A DNA stretch of 12,742 nt from WAOL01 sp964399035 (GTDB lineage: Archaea; Thermoproteota; Thermoprotei_A; Sulfolobales; NBVN01), in assembly GCA_964399035.1 (NCBI GenBank), contig CAYNPH010000087.1, forward strand, positions 1 through 12,742. The letters run 5' to 3'. The translations under genes were made by a program, and so were the position numbers. Of the stretch, positions 12,660 through 12,742 are shown one piece after another. Below the pieces are notes generated by a model. That model searched no databases. It was not told where the DNA came from and saw only the letters and a list, made by a program, of their open reading frames with translations. Position 1 is the first letter of the stretch. Every line of letters begins with the position of its first letter.

Positions 12660-12736
12660 GGGCCCGTAGCTCAGCCAGGTGGAGCGCCCGGCTGATAACC
12701 GGGAGGTCCGGGGTTCGAATCCCCGCGGGCCCACCA
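12660..12736 (+). tRNA. tRNA-Ile (anticodon GAT), no intron
   Basis: It is 77 nt with encoded CCA (12734-12736). The acceptor GGGCCCG pairs with CGGGCCC, the D stem is GCTC/GAGC, and the anticodon stem CCCGG/CCGGG holds loop CTGATAA (anticodon GAT, A37). The T arm is CGGGG TTCGAAT CCCCG. U36-A37 makes it an expected t6A substrate. Confidence 0.98.
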
Positions 12737-12742
12737 CGAATT

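Overview
The window looks like a piece of a hyperthermophilic crenarchaeal (Thermoproteota) chromosome. The 5' end of a very G+C-rich 16S rRNA carries the archaeal start and the archaeal 340-region signature. Promoters are TATA-type with short or no leaders. Three of five tRNA genes have anticodon-loop introns, and all five encode CCA. The protein families are archaeal: GTP-dependent dephospho-CoA kinase, D1-containing Trm5, Nob1, an Sfm1-like SPOUT protein and a secreted Lon-type protease. The intron-rich tRNAs hint at a Thermoproteales- or Thermofilales-like lineage, but genus cannot be read from this window.

Layout. 1-441: 5' part of 16S rRNA (minus strand, cut by the window edge). 442-720: its structured leader and TATA promoter. 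862-2075: plus-strand pair for nicotinamidase and GTP-dependent dephospho-CoA kinase. 2115-4136: minus-strand membrane-anchored S16 (Lon-type) protease, divergent over 43 bp from an Sfm1-like SPOUT methyltransferase (4180-4824). 4833-5867: sua5 (t6A synthesis). 5924-5986: a C/D box sRNA gene, not a protein gene. 5997-7079: trm5 (m1G37). 7102-8440: nadK followed by overlapping nob1. 8451-9878: a pycB-type carboxyltransferase, divergent from an MFS transporter (9974-11206). 11261-12736: tRNA-Leu(TAA), tRNA-Arg(CCT), tRNA-Glu(TTC), tRNA-Gly(GCC), a multi-pass membrane protein and tRNA-Ile(GAT).

Functional themes. RNA maturation dominates: rRNA, five tRNAs, a methylation-guide sRNA, two enzymes that modify tRNA position 37 (Sua5 and Trm5), the 18S/16S 3'-end endonuclease family protein Nob1, and a SPOUT methyltransferase. 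A second theme is cofactors: PncA recycles nicotinamide, NadK makes NADP, and the DUF359 kinase completes CoA.

The genome is tightly packed. Convergent genes lie 8-10 bp apart, divergent starts 22-43 bp apart, one CDS ends inside a tRNA gene, and the sRNA and sua5 promoters interleave. The most notable non-protein element is the C/D box sRNA between sua5 and trm5. No CRISPR array, insertion sequence, prophage or defence system was seen.
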